Below are positions 7,328 to 14,296 of a stretch of 14,934 nucleotides of DNA, piece by piece (position 1 is the first letter of the stretch; every line of letters begins with the position of its first letter). The position numbers and the translations under genes were made by a program. The stretch comes from Burkholderiales bacterium (lineage in GTDB: Bacteria > Pseudomonadota > Gammaproteobacteria > Burkholderiales > Burkholderiaceae_C), in contig SXSX01000213.1 in NCBI GenBank assembly GCA_005793295.1, positions 1 through 14,934 of the forward strand, in the 5' to 3' direction. Below the pieces are notes generated by a model. It was not told the origin of the DNA, ran no database searches, and saw only the letters and a list, made by a program, of their open reading frames with translations.

Positions 7328-7438
7328 CTAACGACTTAAAACGATCATTTTGAGCATGAAGCCAGCAAAGAACACGATGGCTACCGAAGCCAAAATCAGC
7401 CCCAATTTGCGATTAGACTTTTTTTGTTCAAGTGTCAT
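7328..7438 (-). CDS. 36-residue membrane microprotein, cytochrome oxidase small assembly protein type
   Basis: Read directly on the - strand from ATG 7438 to TAG at 7330-7328, this frame gives 36 residues. A basic start (MTLEQKKSNRK) is followed by a single hydrophobic helix from about residue 12 to 34, ending LSR. Similar tiny one-helix proteins are annotated as 'cytochrome oxidase small assembly protein' between ctaD and ctaG in betaproteobacteria; I make the assignment from position, size and topology. Its function is not established. It sits 28 bases after ctaD and 7 before ctaG and fills the gap exactly. The ribosome site is weak (AAAGAAC). Standard length cutoffs would miss it. Confidence 0.8.
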   Translation of the reverse strand: MTLEQKKSNRKLGLILASVAIVFFAGFMLKMIVLSR

Positions 7439-7466
7439 TGCGTTCTTTGTATCAAGTCAATCGCAC

Positions 7467-9083
7467 TTAAGCAATGACTTTATTGGCCGCAGCGTTCAAC
7501 TTTGGCGGTGTTTCAAAGGTATGGAAAGGCGCAGGAGAAGGCACTTCCCACTCGAGACCTTCTGCGCCTTCCCAAGGACTTTGAGCGGCTTTTTCGCCTT
7601 TACCCATCATGGCTGGAACCACGATATATAAGAAGAAGTAGACCTGTGCAAGACCGAATGCGAAACCGCCGACCGAAGCCAAAGCATTAAAGTCAGCAAA
7701 CTGCATGGGGTAATCAGCGTAGCGACGTGGCATACCTGCCAAGCCTAAGAAATGCATAGGGAAGAAAGTCACGTTAAAGGCGATCAATGACCACCAGAAA
7801 TGGATTTTCCCACGGGTTTCGTTGTACATCACACCGGTCCACTTGGGCGACCAATAGTAGTATCCCGCAAACATGGCGTACAAGGAGCCGGCCACCAATA
7901 CATAATGGAAATGCGCCACGACGTAGTAGGTGTCTTGCAACTGAATGTCAATGGGCGCCATGGCCAAGATCAACCCGGTAAAGCCACCCATAGTGAACAC
8001 AAAGATAAAGCCCACCGCGAACAACATGGGCGTCTCAAACGTCATGGAACCTTGCCACATGGTGGCGATCCAATTGAAGATCTTCACTGCGGTTGGTACC
8101 GCGATCAACATCGTGGCGTACATAAAGAACAGCTGACCGGTGACTGGCATACCGGTCGTGAACATATGGTGGGCCCACACGATAAACGACAAAATCGCGA
8201 TCGAAGAGGTGGCATACACCATAGATGCGTAACCAAACAGCTTTTTACGCGCGAAGGCTGGGACAATTTGACTGATGATGCCGAAAGCCGGCAAGATCAT
8301 GATGTACACCTCAGGGTGCCCAAAGAACCAGAAAATATGCTGGTACATGACCGGGTCACCGCCGCCAGCGGGATTAAAGAAGCTGGTGCCAAAGTGGCGG
8401 TCCGTGAGCGTCATGGTGATGGCACCGGCGAGGACAGGCATGACGGCGATTAACAAGTAAGCAGTAATCAACCAGGTCCAGCAGAACATCGGCATTTTCA
8501 TCAATGTCATGCCAGGTGCACGCATGTTCAAAATCGTCACGATGATGTTGATGGAGCCCATGATGGACGAGGCACCCAAGATGTGCATCGCAAAAATACC
8601 GGCATCCATGCTGGGGCCCATTTGCAACGTCAAAGGCGCGTACAAGGTCCAACCTGCGGCAGGGGCACCGCCAGGCATAAAGAATGAACCGGCGAGCATC
8701 AAGCCTGCAGGAATCATCAGCCAGAAACTAAAGTTATTCATCCGCGCAAACGCCATGTCGGCTGCTCCAATTTGCAAAGGAATCATCCAGTTCGCAAATC
8801 CCACAAAGCCCGGCATGATGGCGCCAAACACCATGATCAAGCCATGCATGGTCGTTAAGGAATTAAATAATTCAGGGTTAACCAATTGCAGCCCCGGCTG
8901 AAACAATTCTGCCCGGATAAGCAAAGCCAAGATGCCGCCGATAATCAACATCGTAAAACTAAACAGCAAATACAAAGTTCCAATGTCTTTGTGGTTGGTC
9001 GCAAAAAGCCAACGCTGCCAGCCCGTGGGCGCGTGGTGGTGGTCGTCATGGGCATGATCGTGGTGATCTAAAACTGCGCTCAT
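7467..9083 (-). CDS. ctaD: Cytochrome c oxidase subunit I (aa3 type)
   Basis: Catalytic subunit holding heme a, heme a3 and CuB; reduces oxygen to water and pumps protons. The 538-residue product starts at ATG 9083 with an AAGGAAA ribosome site. By family alignment, heme a ligands are His80 and His393, the a3 ligand is His391 (HFHY, 391-394), and CuB ligands are His256, His305 and His306. Tyr260 in GHPEVY is the cross-linked tyrosine. Glu258 and Asp109 with nearby asparagines mark an A1-type D-channel; Lys334 marks the K-channel. The N-terminus is unusually His/Asp-rich (seven His in residues 7-17). Twelve transmembrane helices are expected. It follows ctaC in the operon with a 69-base gap. 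Confidence 0.98.
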   Translation of the reverse strand: MSAVLDHHDHAHDDHHHAPTGWQRWLFATNHKDIGTLYLLFSFTMLIIGGILALLIRAELFQPGLQLVNPELFNSLTTMHGLIMVFGAIMPGFVGFANWMIPLQIGAADMAFARMNNFSFWLMIPAGLMLAGSFFMPGGAPAAGWTLYAPLTLQMGPSMDAGIFAMHILGASSIMGSINIIVTILNMRAPGMTLMKMPMFCWTWLITAYLLIAVMPVLAGAITMTLTDRHFGTSFFNPAGGGDPVMYQHIFWFFGHPEVYIMILPAFGIISQIVPAFARKKLFGYASMVYATSSIAILSFIVWAHHMFTTGMPVTGQLFFMYATMLIAVPTAVKIFNWIATMWQGSMTFETPMLFAVGFIFVFTMGGFTGLILAMAPIDIQLQDTYYVVAHFHYVLVAGSLYAMFAGYYYWSPKWTGVMYNETRGKIHFWWSLIAFNVTFFPMHFLGLAGMPRRYADYPMQFADFNALASVGGFAFGLAQVYFFLYIVVPAMMGKGEKAAQSPWEGAEGLEWEVPSPAPFHTFETPPKLNAAANKVIA

Positions 9084-9152
9084 ACTGATTTCCTTTTCAA
9101 TTCTCTAAATTCGGTGCGGGTTTTGATTGAACTTGCGTCTACTGGCTTGCCA

Positions 9153-10337
9153 TCACTTGCGCAAAGCCAAAACCTCAGCAGGCTGCACAAGCTGCCCCGT
9201 CTTGTTGGACCAATGGTTTTTGGTATAGCTGATCACAGCAGCTATATCGGTGTCGCTCATTGACTTCCATGCAGGCATCGATCCGTTATTTTGACCGTTT
9301 AACAAAACCAAAATTTGTTTGTTTTTATCGGCATCGAGTACCACCGCAGCACCATCTAAGGGCTTGATCGGGCCTGCGCCTTTGCCGCTGGCTTGGTGGC
9401 AAGCCACACAATTTTGGGCGTATACCTTTTCGCCGCGCTGCGTGAGGTCAGCCAAGGTCCATACTTTGCTTGGGTCGTCAGCCTTGGCAGCCAACTTCTT
9501 TTTCTCGCCTTCAACCCAAAGGGAGTAGTCTTCAGCGGACAAAACCTTGACGTGGATTGGCATGTAGGCATGTTCTTTGCCGCACAACTCTTGGCATTGC
9601 CCGTGGTAATCGCCGACTTTTTCAGCACGGAACCAAGTATCTCGCACAAATCCAGGAATCGCATCTTGCTTAATCCCAAACGCAGGAACAGCAAACGCAT
9701 GGATGACGTCATTAGCTGTCGTAATGATGCGAACTTTTTTATCTACAGGAACCACCAAGGGGTTATCCACCTTTAAAAGATAATCATCAACGACTTCACC
9801 TTTTTTGGGCCCACCGTTATTGGACATCTCACGTTGTTCGGTGTCGATGGTGGACACAAAAGCAATGCCTTCGCCTTCACCTTTGATGTAGTCATAACCC
9901 CATTTCCATTGCATTCCCGTGGCCTTGATGGTGAGGTCTGCGTTGGTGGTGTCCTTCATAGCAACAACCACTTTGGTAGCGGGCAGAGCCATCAAAATGA
10001 CAATGATGAAGGGGACAATTGTCCAAATAATTTCGACTGTGACCGACTCATGGAAAGTAGCCGCTTTGTGACCGACTGATTTGCGGTGTTTCCAGATGGA
10101 ATAGAACATCACGGCAAAAACAGCAAGAAAAATGACGACACAAAGAATCATCATGAACCAATGCAGCCACTGTTGATCACGGGCAATAGCCGTGACAGGC
10201 GTTGGCAGGTCTAACTGTCGAACGGATGGACCACCTGGCAAATCATTAACCGCATAAGCAAGGCTTAGGGCCGCAGTGCCAAACCAAGCGCCGGCTATGG
10301 CCAACAGGGAAACTAATTTTTTCCAAATGCTCTTCAT
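9153..10337 (-). CDS. ctaC: Cytochrome c oxidase subunit II fused to a cytochrome c domain
   Basis: Electron-entry subunit carrying CuA. The 394-residue product has a signal peptide (cleavage likely after AYA, residue 29), two transmembrane helices (about 58-85 and 98-125), the cupredoxin CuA domain and an extra C-terminal cytochrome c domain. CuA ligands are His213, Cys248, Glu250, Cys252, His256 and Met259. The heme c site is CVACH (310-314) with Met354 (NGSMPAW) as the probable sixth ligand. The fusion makes this a caa3-like subunit II, longer than the plain form. ATG 10337 is preferred; GTG 10346 and TTG 10352 are in-frame alternatives, and the ribosome site (GAAAGTGA) is weak. It is the first gene of the structural operon, about 120 bases from the predicted promoter. 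Confidence 0.96.
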   Translation of the reverse strand: MKSIWKKLVSLLAIAGAWFGTAALSLAYAVNDLPGGPSVRQLDLPTPVTAIARDQQWLHWFMMILCVVIFLAVFAVMFYSIWKHRKSVGHKAATFHESVTVEIIWTIVPFIIVILMALPATKVVVAMKDTTNADLTIKATGMQWKWGYDYIKGEGEGIAFVSTIDTEQREMSNNGGPKKGEVVDDYLLKVDNPLVVPVDKKVRIITTANDVIHAFAVPAFGIKQDAIPGFVRDTWFRAEKVGDYHGQCQELCGKEHAYMPIHVKVLSAEDYSLWVEGEKKKLAAKADDPSKVWTLADLTQRGEKVYAQNCVACHQASGKGAGPIKPLDGAAVVLDADKNKQILVLLNGQNNGSMPAWKSMSDTDIAAVISYTKNHWSNKTGQLVQPAEVLALRK

Positions 10338-10453
10338 CGTATTCACTTTCAATGCCCAAAAGTAAGCAAACTCAAAAACTAAAAGGGTAGGTTAGGTTTG
10401 GGGTAGAACTTCACACAGATAAGGTGTGCGTCCTCCAGAGAAAAACCGCTTTA

Positions 10454-10467
10454 TTGACCTGCATCAA
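10454..10467. promoter_or_regulatory. FNR/ANR-type binding site at the ctaC promoter
   Basis: On the - strand the 14 bases read TTGATGCAGGTCAA, against the FNR/ANR/DNR consensus TTGAT-N4-ATCAA: nine of ten consensus positions match and the spacing is exact. The box begins at the last base of the predicted -10 hexamer and covers the expected transcription start near 10460. A bound CRP/FNR-family protein there would block initiation. Inference: oxygen-limited repression of the low-affinity aa3 oxidase. Confidence 0.65.
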
Positions 10468-10497
10468 TTGTATCCGAGAGTTTTTTTCAACTAACAA
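10467..10497 (-). promoter_or_regulatory. Candidate promoter of the ctaC oxidase operon
   Basis: Reading the - strand, TTGTTA (10497-10492) is a possible -35 and TACAAT (10472-10467) a good -10, with a 19-base spacer that is longer than ideal. TTGAAA lies nearer but at only 12 bases. The -10 is the stronger half of the call. Start of transcription would be near 10460, leaving a leader of about 120 bases before ctaC. Confidence 0.42.
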
Positions 10498-10522
10498 CTG
10501 ATAGACAACCAAGGTTTCTCAC

Positions 10523-11446
10523 CTAAAAGGGATTGTTTTTAACGCCCTTAGGAGATTTCAGCGCCGCACGCATTTCATCCATGGTTAAAGTGGTTTCGGC
10601 TTTGATTGGAATACGCGGCTGGGGCTTAAACGCATGGCCGTAAATAATCTCGAAGGTCAAACGCAGCCTTTGAGGCTGTTGTGGGTCAGTTAAGTGCGTT
10701 TGTAATTGCACATGCAGCTTTTTTAGCCACCCCTTTCCGCGCAAACTTTGAAAACGCCCCACATGCATATTGCGCCCCAAACCCCGCAACTCCTCTAAAA
10801 GCCGCTCGGGACTCGAAAAAGTCAACGTGATGCGCTCCATGTCCATGACCGGTTCAGCGAAACCAGCGGCCACCAACATATCACCCCAATCATGCATATC
10901 CGTAAATTCATGCGCTGGAGCGGGCCAACCCATGGCCGCATAGATCGGGCGCAACTCCCGCAAAGTATCAGGACCCAAACAGGAAAACATCGCAAAACCA
11001 TCCGACTCCAACGCCTGGCTCCACTGCGCAATCAGCGCCTGAGGTTGCGCTGCCATATGCAAAGCCATATTGGCCCAGAGCATTTGGACCGGTCGCGTTG
11101 GTGCGTCAAACCGAAGGGCTGGACCAACCCACCTTCTAACACTCCACCAAGGGGAACTAAAATACTTATGGACTTGTGAAGGTGAGTCTGAGAATGCTTG
11201 CATCACAAAGCACTCTGCCTTGGGGTATCGCTTTGCAAGCAAAGCGTGGGCTTGCAGCCCCCCGCGGATGGGATCCCAATGCAGCCACTGGCGCGGTTGC
11301 TTAACCACCCACTGCAAACGACTCTCCATTCTTCGCGCTACCTCTTCGTGCAACCAAGGTGAGCTTGAATCATCTATCGACACGGTCATTTTTCCCCACC
11401 GATCAGCGGCAACAGGGTCAAGGGAAGGCGGTCGCTTTGATGTCAT
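10523..11446 (-). CDS. BioC-like methyltransferase-fold protein with degenerate SAM site
   Basis: A 307-residue protein resembling BioC, the malonyl-ACP O-methyltransferase that starts pimelate synthesis for biotin. BioC-like parts are SPWLHEEVARRM (29-40), ANMALH (125-130), SCLGPDTLRELR (155-166), and a C-terminal block around FTDMHDWGDMLVAAGF and LRGLGRNMHVGR. The glycine-rich SAM motif I, normally near LDxGxGxG, reads HWDPIRGGLQ at about 56-65. The acidic residue expected at the end of strand 2 is missing (CFVMQAF). SAM binding is therefore doubtful and the substrate unknown. ATG 11446 gives the N-terminus that best fits the family (DPVAADRW before SPWLHEE), but no Shine-Dalgarno is seen. 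ATG 11389, with GGGG upstream, is an alternative. Confidence 0.72.
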   Translation of the reverse strand: MTSKRPPSLDPVAADRWGKMTVSIDDSSSPWLHEEVARRMESRLQWVVKQPRQWLHWDPIRGGLQAHALLAKRYPKAECFVMQAFSDSPSQVHKYFSSPWWSVRRWVGPALRFDAPTRPVQMLWANMALHMAAQPQALIAQWSQALESDGFAMFSCLGPDTLRELRPIYAAMGWPAPAHEFTDMHDWGDMLVAAGFAEPVMDMERITLTFSSPERLLEELRGLGRNMHVGRFQSLRGKGWLKKLHVQLQTHLTDPQQPQRLRLTFEIIYGHAFKPQPRIPIKAETTLTMDEMRAALKSPKGVKNNPF

Positions 11447-11466
11447 AAAGGCAGTATATTGGCTTG

Positions 11467-12162
11467 ATGTTTCGCCAACGGATTCAACGGTTTTTAGATC
11501 GGCTCCCGAGCCAATGCGCGGTGTGTAACGCGTGGCCCAGCCAGAGCGTGTGTGAATCTTGTGTGGAGTTGTTTGCCCAGCCGTGTGCGCGTTGTAGTCG
11601 TTGCGCTCTGCCGGTTTTGCAGGGGATGCGCCAATGCATTGCTTGCAAAAATAAACCGCCGCACACCGACGCCGCTCTTGCCGCTGTGACTTACAGCTTT
11701 CCTTGGGCCAAGATGGTGCACGATTTTAAATTCCATGACAACCCTGCGTGGGCAAGAAGCATGGCCACTCTGATGCGAAGTACGCCTTGGGTCGACCCCG
11801 CACTCGATGCTGCAGACTGGGTTGTGCCCATGCCGTTATCCTCAGAGCGGTTGCGTCAAAGAGGATTTAACCAAGCCTTTTTAATAGCGCGGGAATTGGC
11901 ACCGCAATTAGTCAACAACACTCTTTTACTGCGCATTCAAGATGCCCCCGCCCAAAGTTCTTTGCCTCGCCGTGAACGCTTGGCTAACGTAGAACATGCC
12001 TTCGCCATCGAACCTCTGCAACGCCACCGACTCAAAGACAAACGGATTGTCTTGGTGGACGATGTGATGACCAGTGGAGCGTCTATTAACGCCGCCGCTC
12101 TCGCCTTAAAACAAGCTGGCGCACAACACGTCACTGCATTGGTTTTTGCCAGAACCGACTAA
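11467..12162 (+). CDS. comF: ComF family phosphoribosyltransferase-like protein
   Basis: A 231-residue ComF/GntX-family protein. It has an N-terminal zinc-ribbon-like segment with cysteines at 17, 20, 29, 32, 40, 43, 46, 57 and 60, and a C-terminal PRTase fold with the PRPP-binding loop IVLVDDVMTSGAS (194-206). VPMPLSSERLRQRGFNQA (120-137) is also typical. In naturally competent bacteria ComF is needed for DNA uptake or processing of imported single strands; in others its role is unclear. Start ATG 11467 is chosen over TTG 11464; neither has a good ribosome site. The gene diverges from the BioC-like gene with 20 bases between starts, and trmL follows 45 bases downstream, probably in the same transcript. 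Confidence 0.9.
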   Translation: MFRQRIQRFLDRLPSQCAVCNAWPSQSVCESCVELFAQPCARCSRCALPVLQGMRQCIACKNKPPHTDAALAAVTYSFPWAKMVHDFKFHDNPAWARSMATLMRSTPWVDPALDAADWVVPMPLSSERLRQRGFNQAFLIARELAPQLVNNTLLLRIQDAPAQSSLPRRERLANVEHAFAIEPLQRHRLKDKRIVLVDDVMTSGASINAAALALKQAGAQHVTALVFARTD

Positions 12163-12207
12163 AAAGCAGCCATTCCAAAAGGCAATCGGTCAAGCGACAA
12201 TCTGCGT

Positions 12208-12669
12208 ATGTTTAATATTGTTTTAGTGGAACCCGAGATTCCCCCCAATACCGGTAACGTCATCCGACTCGCGGCCAATACCGGATGCAACTTGCATTTG
12301 GTAGAGCCCTTGGGGTTTTCAATGGATGACAAACACATGCGCCGGGCGGGCTTGGACTACCACGCGTACGCAACACTAAAACGCCACCGCGATTGGCAAG
12401 CTTTTTTAGACACCGAACGTCCCGCGCCAGAACGACTCTTTACCCTCACGACCCGGGGCACGCAAAATCTTTTCGATACGGCCTTTCAACCCGGTGATTG
12501 GCTGGTTTTTGGATCGGAGACCAAGGGCATTTCTGACGCAGTGAGGGCCTCGTTTGGGCCTGGGCAAAGCCTAAAGCTGCCGATGCAAAAAGACCAGCGC
12601 AGCCTCAATTTATCTAACGCGGTCGCAGTGACCGTATTTGAGGCCTGGCGACAAAACGGTTTTACCTAA
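12208..12669 (+). CDS. trmL: tRNA (cytidine(34)-2'-O)-methyltransferase TrmL
   Basis: SPOUT-class methyltransferase that 2'-O-methylates the wobble nucleotide of tRNA-Leu isoacceptors, aiding decoding. The 153-residue product has the usual length of the TrmL/YibK subfamily, which lacks an extra RNA-binding domain. Characteristic segments are EPEIPPNTGNVIRLAAN (9-25), HLVEPLGFSMDDKHMRRAGLDY in outline (about 30-51), LVFGSETKGIS, and the C-terminal knot motif RSLNLSNAVAVTVFEAWRQ. ATG 12208 gives the canonical start MFNIVLVEPEIPPNTGN, though its ribosome site is weak. It lies downstream of comF in the same direction and converges on the MaoC gene. Confidence 0.95.
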   Translation: MFNIVLVEPEIPPNTGNVIRLAANTGCNLHLVEPLGFSMDDKHMRRAGLDYHAYATLKRHRDWQAFLDTERPAPERLFTLTTRGTQNLFDTAFQPGDWLVFGSETKGISDAVRASFGPGQSLKLPMQKDQRSLNLSNAVAVTVFEAWRQNGFT

Positions 12670-12684
12670 AGAAAGCTCTTTAGG
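12665..12684. terminator. Hairpin across the convergent trmL and MaoC gene ends
   Basis: CCTAAAG (12665-12671), six loop bases, CTTTAGG (12678-12684): a perfect 7-base stem that contains the stop codons of both trmL and the MaoC gene. It could end transcription in both directions, but neither strand has a T-run after it and the stem is only moderately stable, so the terminator call is weak. Confidence 0.3.
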
Positions 12685-13168
12685 GATAAAGGCGTGCCAA
12701 CGACTCGGCGATACACACGGGCTTGGCAACGCCTTCACGCTGCGTGGTGACTTCCCAAGTGAATTGGAATCCTTGGTTTTCTATTGGGTCCGCTTTCAGT
12801 AACTTTAAAGTAGCGCACAGGCGGCTGTTGACGGGTACTGGCCCCATAAACCGGACCTTGTTAAGCCCGTAGTTCACACCCATACGCGCCTGTTTGATTT
12901 TGAGCGCCGAGTCAAAAAACTGAGGGATTAGCGACAAGGTTAGAAAGCCGTGCGCAATAGGCGCTCCAAAAGGGCCTTGGCTTGCGCGTTCGAGATCGAC
13001 GTGGATCCACTGGTGGTCTCCCGTGGCTTGGGCAAATTGATTGATGTGCTCCTGGGTAATTTGAACCCATTCGCTGGTTGCTACTTCTTGCCCGACGCAA
13101 TCGGCTAAGTCTTGTAATGTTTCAAAAGTTTTCATACCCGGGTTGTTCATAAAGCTTGAAAAGCCCAT
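12680..13168 (-). CDS. MaoC family (hot-dog fold) enoyl-CoA hydratase-like protein
   Basis: Single hot-dog domain protein of the MaoC/(R)-hydratase group, which hydrates trans-2-enoyl-CoA to (R)-3-hydroxyacyl-CoA, linking fatty acid oxidation to hydroxyalkanoate or related metabolism. With the start at 13168 it has 162 residues. The catalytic segment is FAQATGDHQWIHVD (45-58), with Asp51 and His56 as the usual pair, followed by GPFGAPIAHGFLTLSL. ATG 13168 has a good GAGG ribosome site five bases upstream. The internal ATG 13135 (MKTFETLQDL, 151 residues) better matches the usual family N-terminus but has poor ribosome spacing, so either could be real. The true substrate cannot be inferred from its neighbours. 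Confidence 0.85.
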   Translation of the reverse strand: MGFSSFMNNPGMKTFETLQDLADCVGQEVATSEWVQITQEHINQFAQATGDHQWIHVDLERASQGPFGAPIAHGFLTLSLIPQFFDSALKIKQARMGVNYGLNKVRFMGPVPVNSRLCATLKLLKADPIENQGFQFTWEVTTQREGVAKPVCIAESLARLYP

Positions 13169-13182
13169 GGTAACCTCGGCGC

Positions 13183-13617
13183 ATGTTCAGTCCCTCACAA
13201 GAAGATGTTCGTCGATTTTTTTGCGCCGTCTACGAAAAATCGCTTCGCAAAGCGCCTATGGAGGCCATCGAAACTTTAGCCAGCCAATGGATCGCCGAGC
13301 ATCCGGAGTACCACGCAGATTTTTCCAATGTGGATGCAGCCTTGCGTCAGGTGTATTCCAACGCGCAAGGACAAAGCAACCCTTTTTTGCACTTGTCGAT
13401 GCACCTGTCTATTAGCGAGCAGTGCAGCATTGACCAGCCCCGTGGAATTCGCCAAGCCGTTGAACTACTGACCCACAGGCGCAATTCACTGCACAAAGCC
13501 CACCATGAAACCATGGAATGTTTAGGGAAGATGTTGGAAGAAAGCCAAAAAGCGAGGCGTCCCCCGGATGGAGACGCTTACATAGCCTGCGTGCAAAGGC
13601 ACGCAACCCGAGATTAA
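13183..13617 (+). CDS. DUF1841 family protein
   Basis: A 144-residue soluble protein matching the DUF1841 pattern of beta- and gammaproteobacteria: the N-terminus MFSPSQEDVRRFF, HPEYHADFSNVD, the strongly conserved NPFLHLSMHLSISEQ (about 66-80) followed by IDQPRGIRQAVELL, then HEAHH-like HKAHHETMECLG and PPDGDAYIACV near the end. The many histidines (LHLSMHL, HKAHHE) could suggest metal binding, but this is speculation. No function is known to me. ATG 13183 has no clear ribosome site and lies 14 bases from the divergent MaoC start. It converges on the cytochrome c4 gene with 13 bases between stops. Confidence 0.9.
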   Translation: MFSPSQEDVRRFFCAVYEKSLRKAPMEAIETLASQWIAEHPEYHADFSNVDAALRQVYSNAQGQSNPFLHLSMHLSISEQCSIDQPRGIRQAVELLTHRRNSLHKAHHETMECLGKMLEESQKARRPPDGDAYIACVQRHATRD

Positions 13618-13630
13618 CCAGGATTAAGAA

Positions 13631-14296
13631 TTAACGGAACCGGCTTTCAGGAACTGTTTTCAGATCACCCGGCAAGCGGCCGATGTAATTGGCCAACTCT
13701 TTTAACTCCGCATTGGTGAACTGTTTTGCGACTCCGCCCATGATCGCGTTACCACGGCCCACTTGGGGGTTGCCGTCCACCTTGTAAGCCTTGAGCGCGA
13801 CATAAAGATAGTCGTTGTGTTGGCCAGCAAGCTTAGGGTAACTTGGATCAATCGGCTTGCTGAGGCTTTCGCCGTGGCAAGACAAACACGCGCCTTTAGC
13901 AATTAACTCCATGGCTTTGGCTGAACCATCAGTCGCTTTTTCCAAGGGCTTGGCATTCGTATCGACGCCATTGGCCGCGTAGAAAACAGCCAAGTCAGCC
14001 ATATCTTGGTCAGAGAGTGATGCAGAAATTCCCCGCATCGTGGGGTGCTTACGCTCGCCTTTTTTGTAGGCATTGAGTGCGGAAATAATGTATTTCTCGC
14101 TTTGTCCAGAAATTTTGGGAACTTTATGGATTTCAGGGAAGCTCGCTTGGTATCCCACGATGCCGTGGCAACCGATACACATGGCGTTTTTCTTTTCCCC
14201 CGCCTTGGCATCACCCTTGATTTCTAGCGCATTGGCAGAAAGTACGGTCACAGAAGCGACAAGAAAAGCAGACAGGGACAGAAGCAATTGATTCAT
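13631..14296 (-). CDS. Diheme cytochrome c (c4 type)
   Basis: Periplasmic diheme electron carrier of the cytochrome c4 family, which can pass electrons to terminal oxidases. The product is 221 residues from ATG 14296, which begins a typical signal peptide (MNQLLLSLSAFLV..., cleavage probably after SANA, residue 23). Heme sites are CIGCH (40-44) and CLSCH (137-141), with probable methionine ligands Met87 (HPTMRGI) and Met186 (NAIMGGV). The two halves are homologous, as usual for c4. An upstream in-frame start at 14398 adds 34 residues without signal-peptide character and is rejected. It may serve as a donor for the caa3-type oxidase encoded about 4 kb away (inference). It diverges from the MoxR gene. 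Confidence 0.93.
   Translation of the reverse strand: MNQLLLSLSAFLVASVTVLSANALEIKGDAKAGEKKNAMCIGCHGIVGYQASFPEIHKVPKISGQSEKYIISALNAYKKGERKHPTMRGISASLSDQDMADLAVFYAANGVDTNAKPLEKATDGSAKAMELIAKGACLSCHGESLSKPIDPSYPKLAGQHNDYLYVALKAYKVDGNPQVGRGNAIMGGVAKQFTNAELKELANYIGRLPGDLKTVPESRFR

Noticed and set aside
7800..8453. Long open frame of 217 codons on the + strand opposite ctaD
   Set aside because: It is antisense to a highly conserved oxidase subunit, its translation is low-complexity and rich in His, Arg and Gly, and no domain is recognisable. It is a shadow of ctaD codon use.
10338..10352. TTG (10352) or GTG (10346) as start of ctaC
   Set aside because: ATG 10337 directly begins the signal peptide; the alternatives add only polar residues and have no better ribosome site.
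10412..10428. CACAC-N7-GTGTG dyad in the ctaC leader
   Set aside because: A 5-base stem is too short to support a riboswitch, operator or terminator without comparative data.
13588..13605. Strong GC-rich hairpin (TGCGTGC, loop AAAG, GCACGCA) near the end of the DUF1841 gene
   Set aside because: It lies inside the coding sequence and no T-run follows on either strand; it may be chance or a minor mRNA structure.
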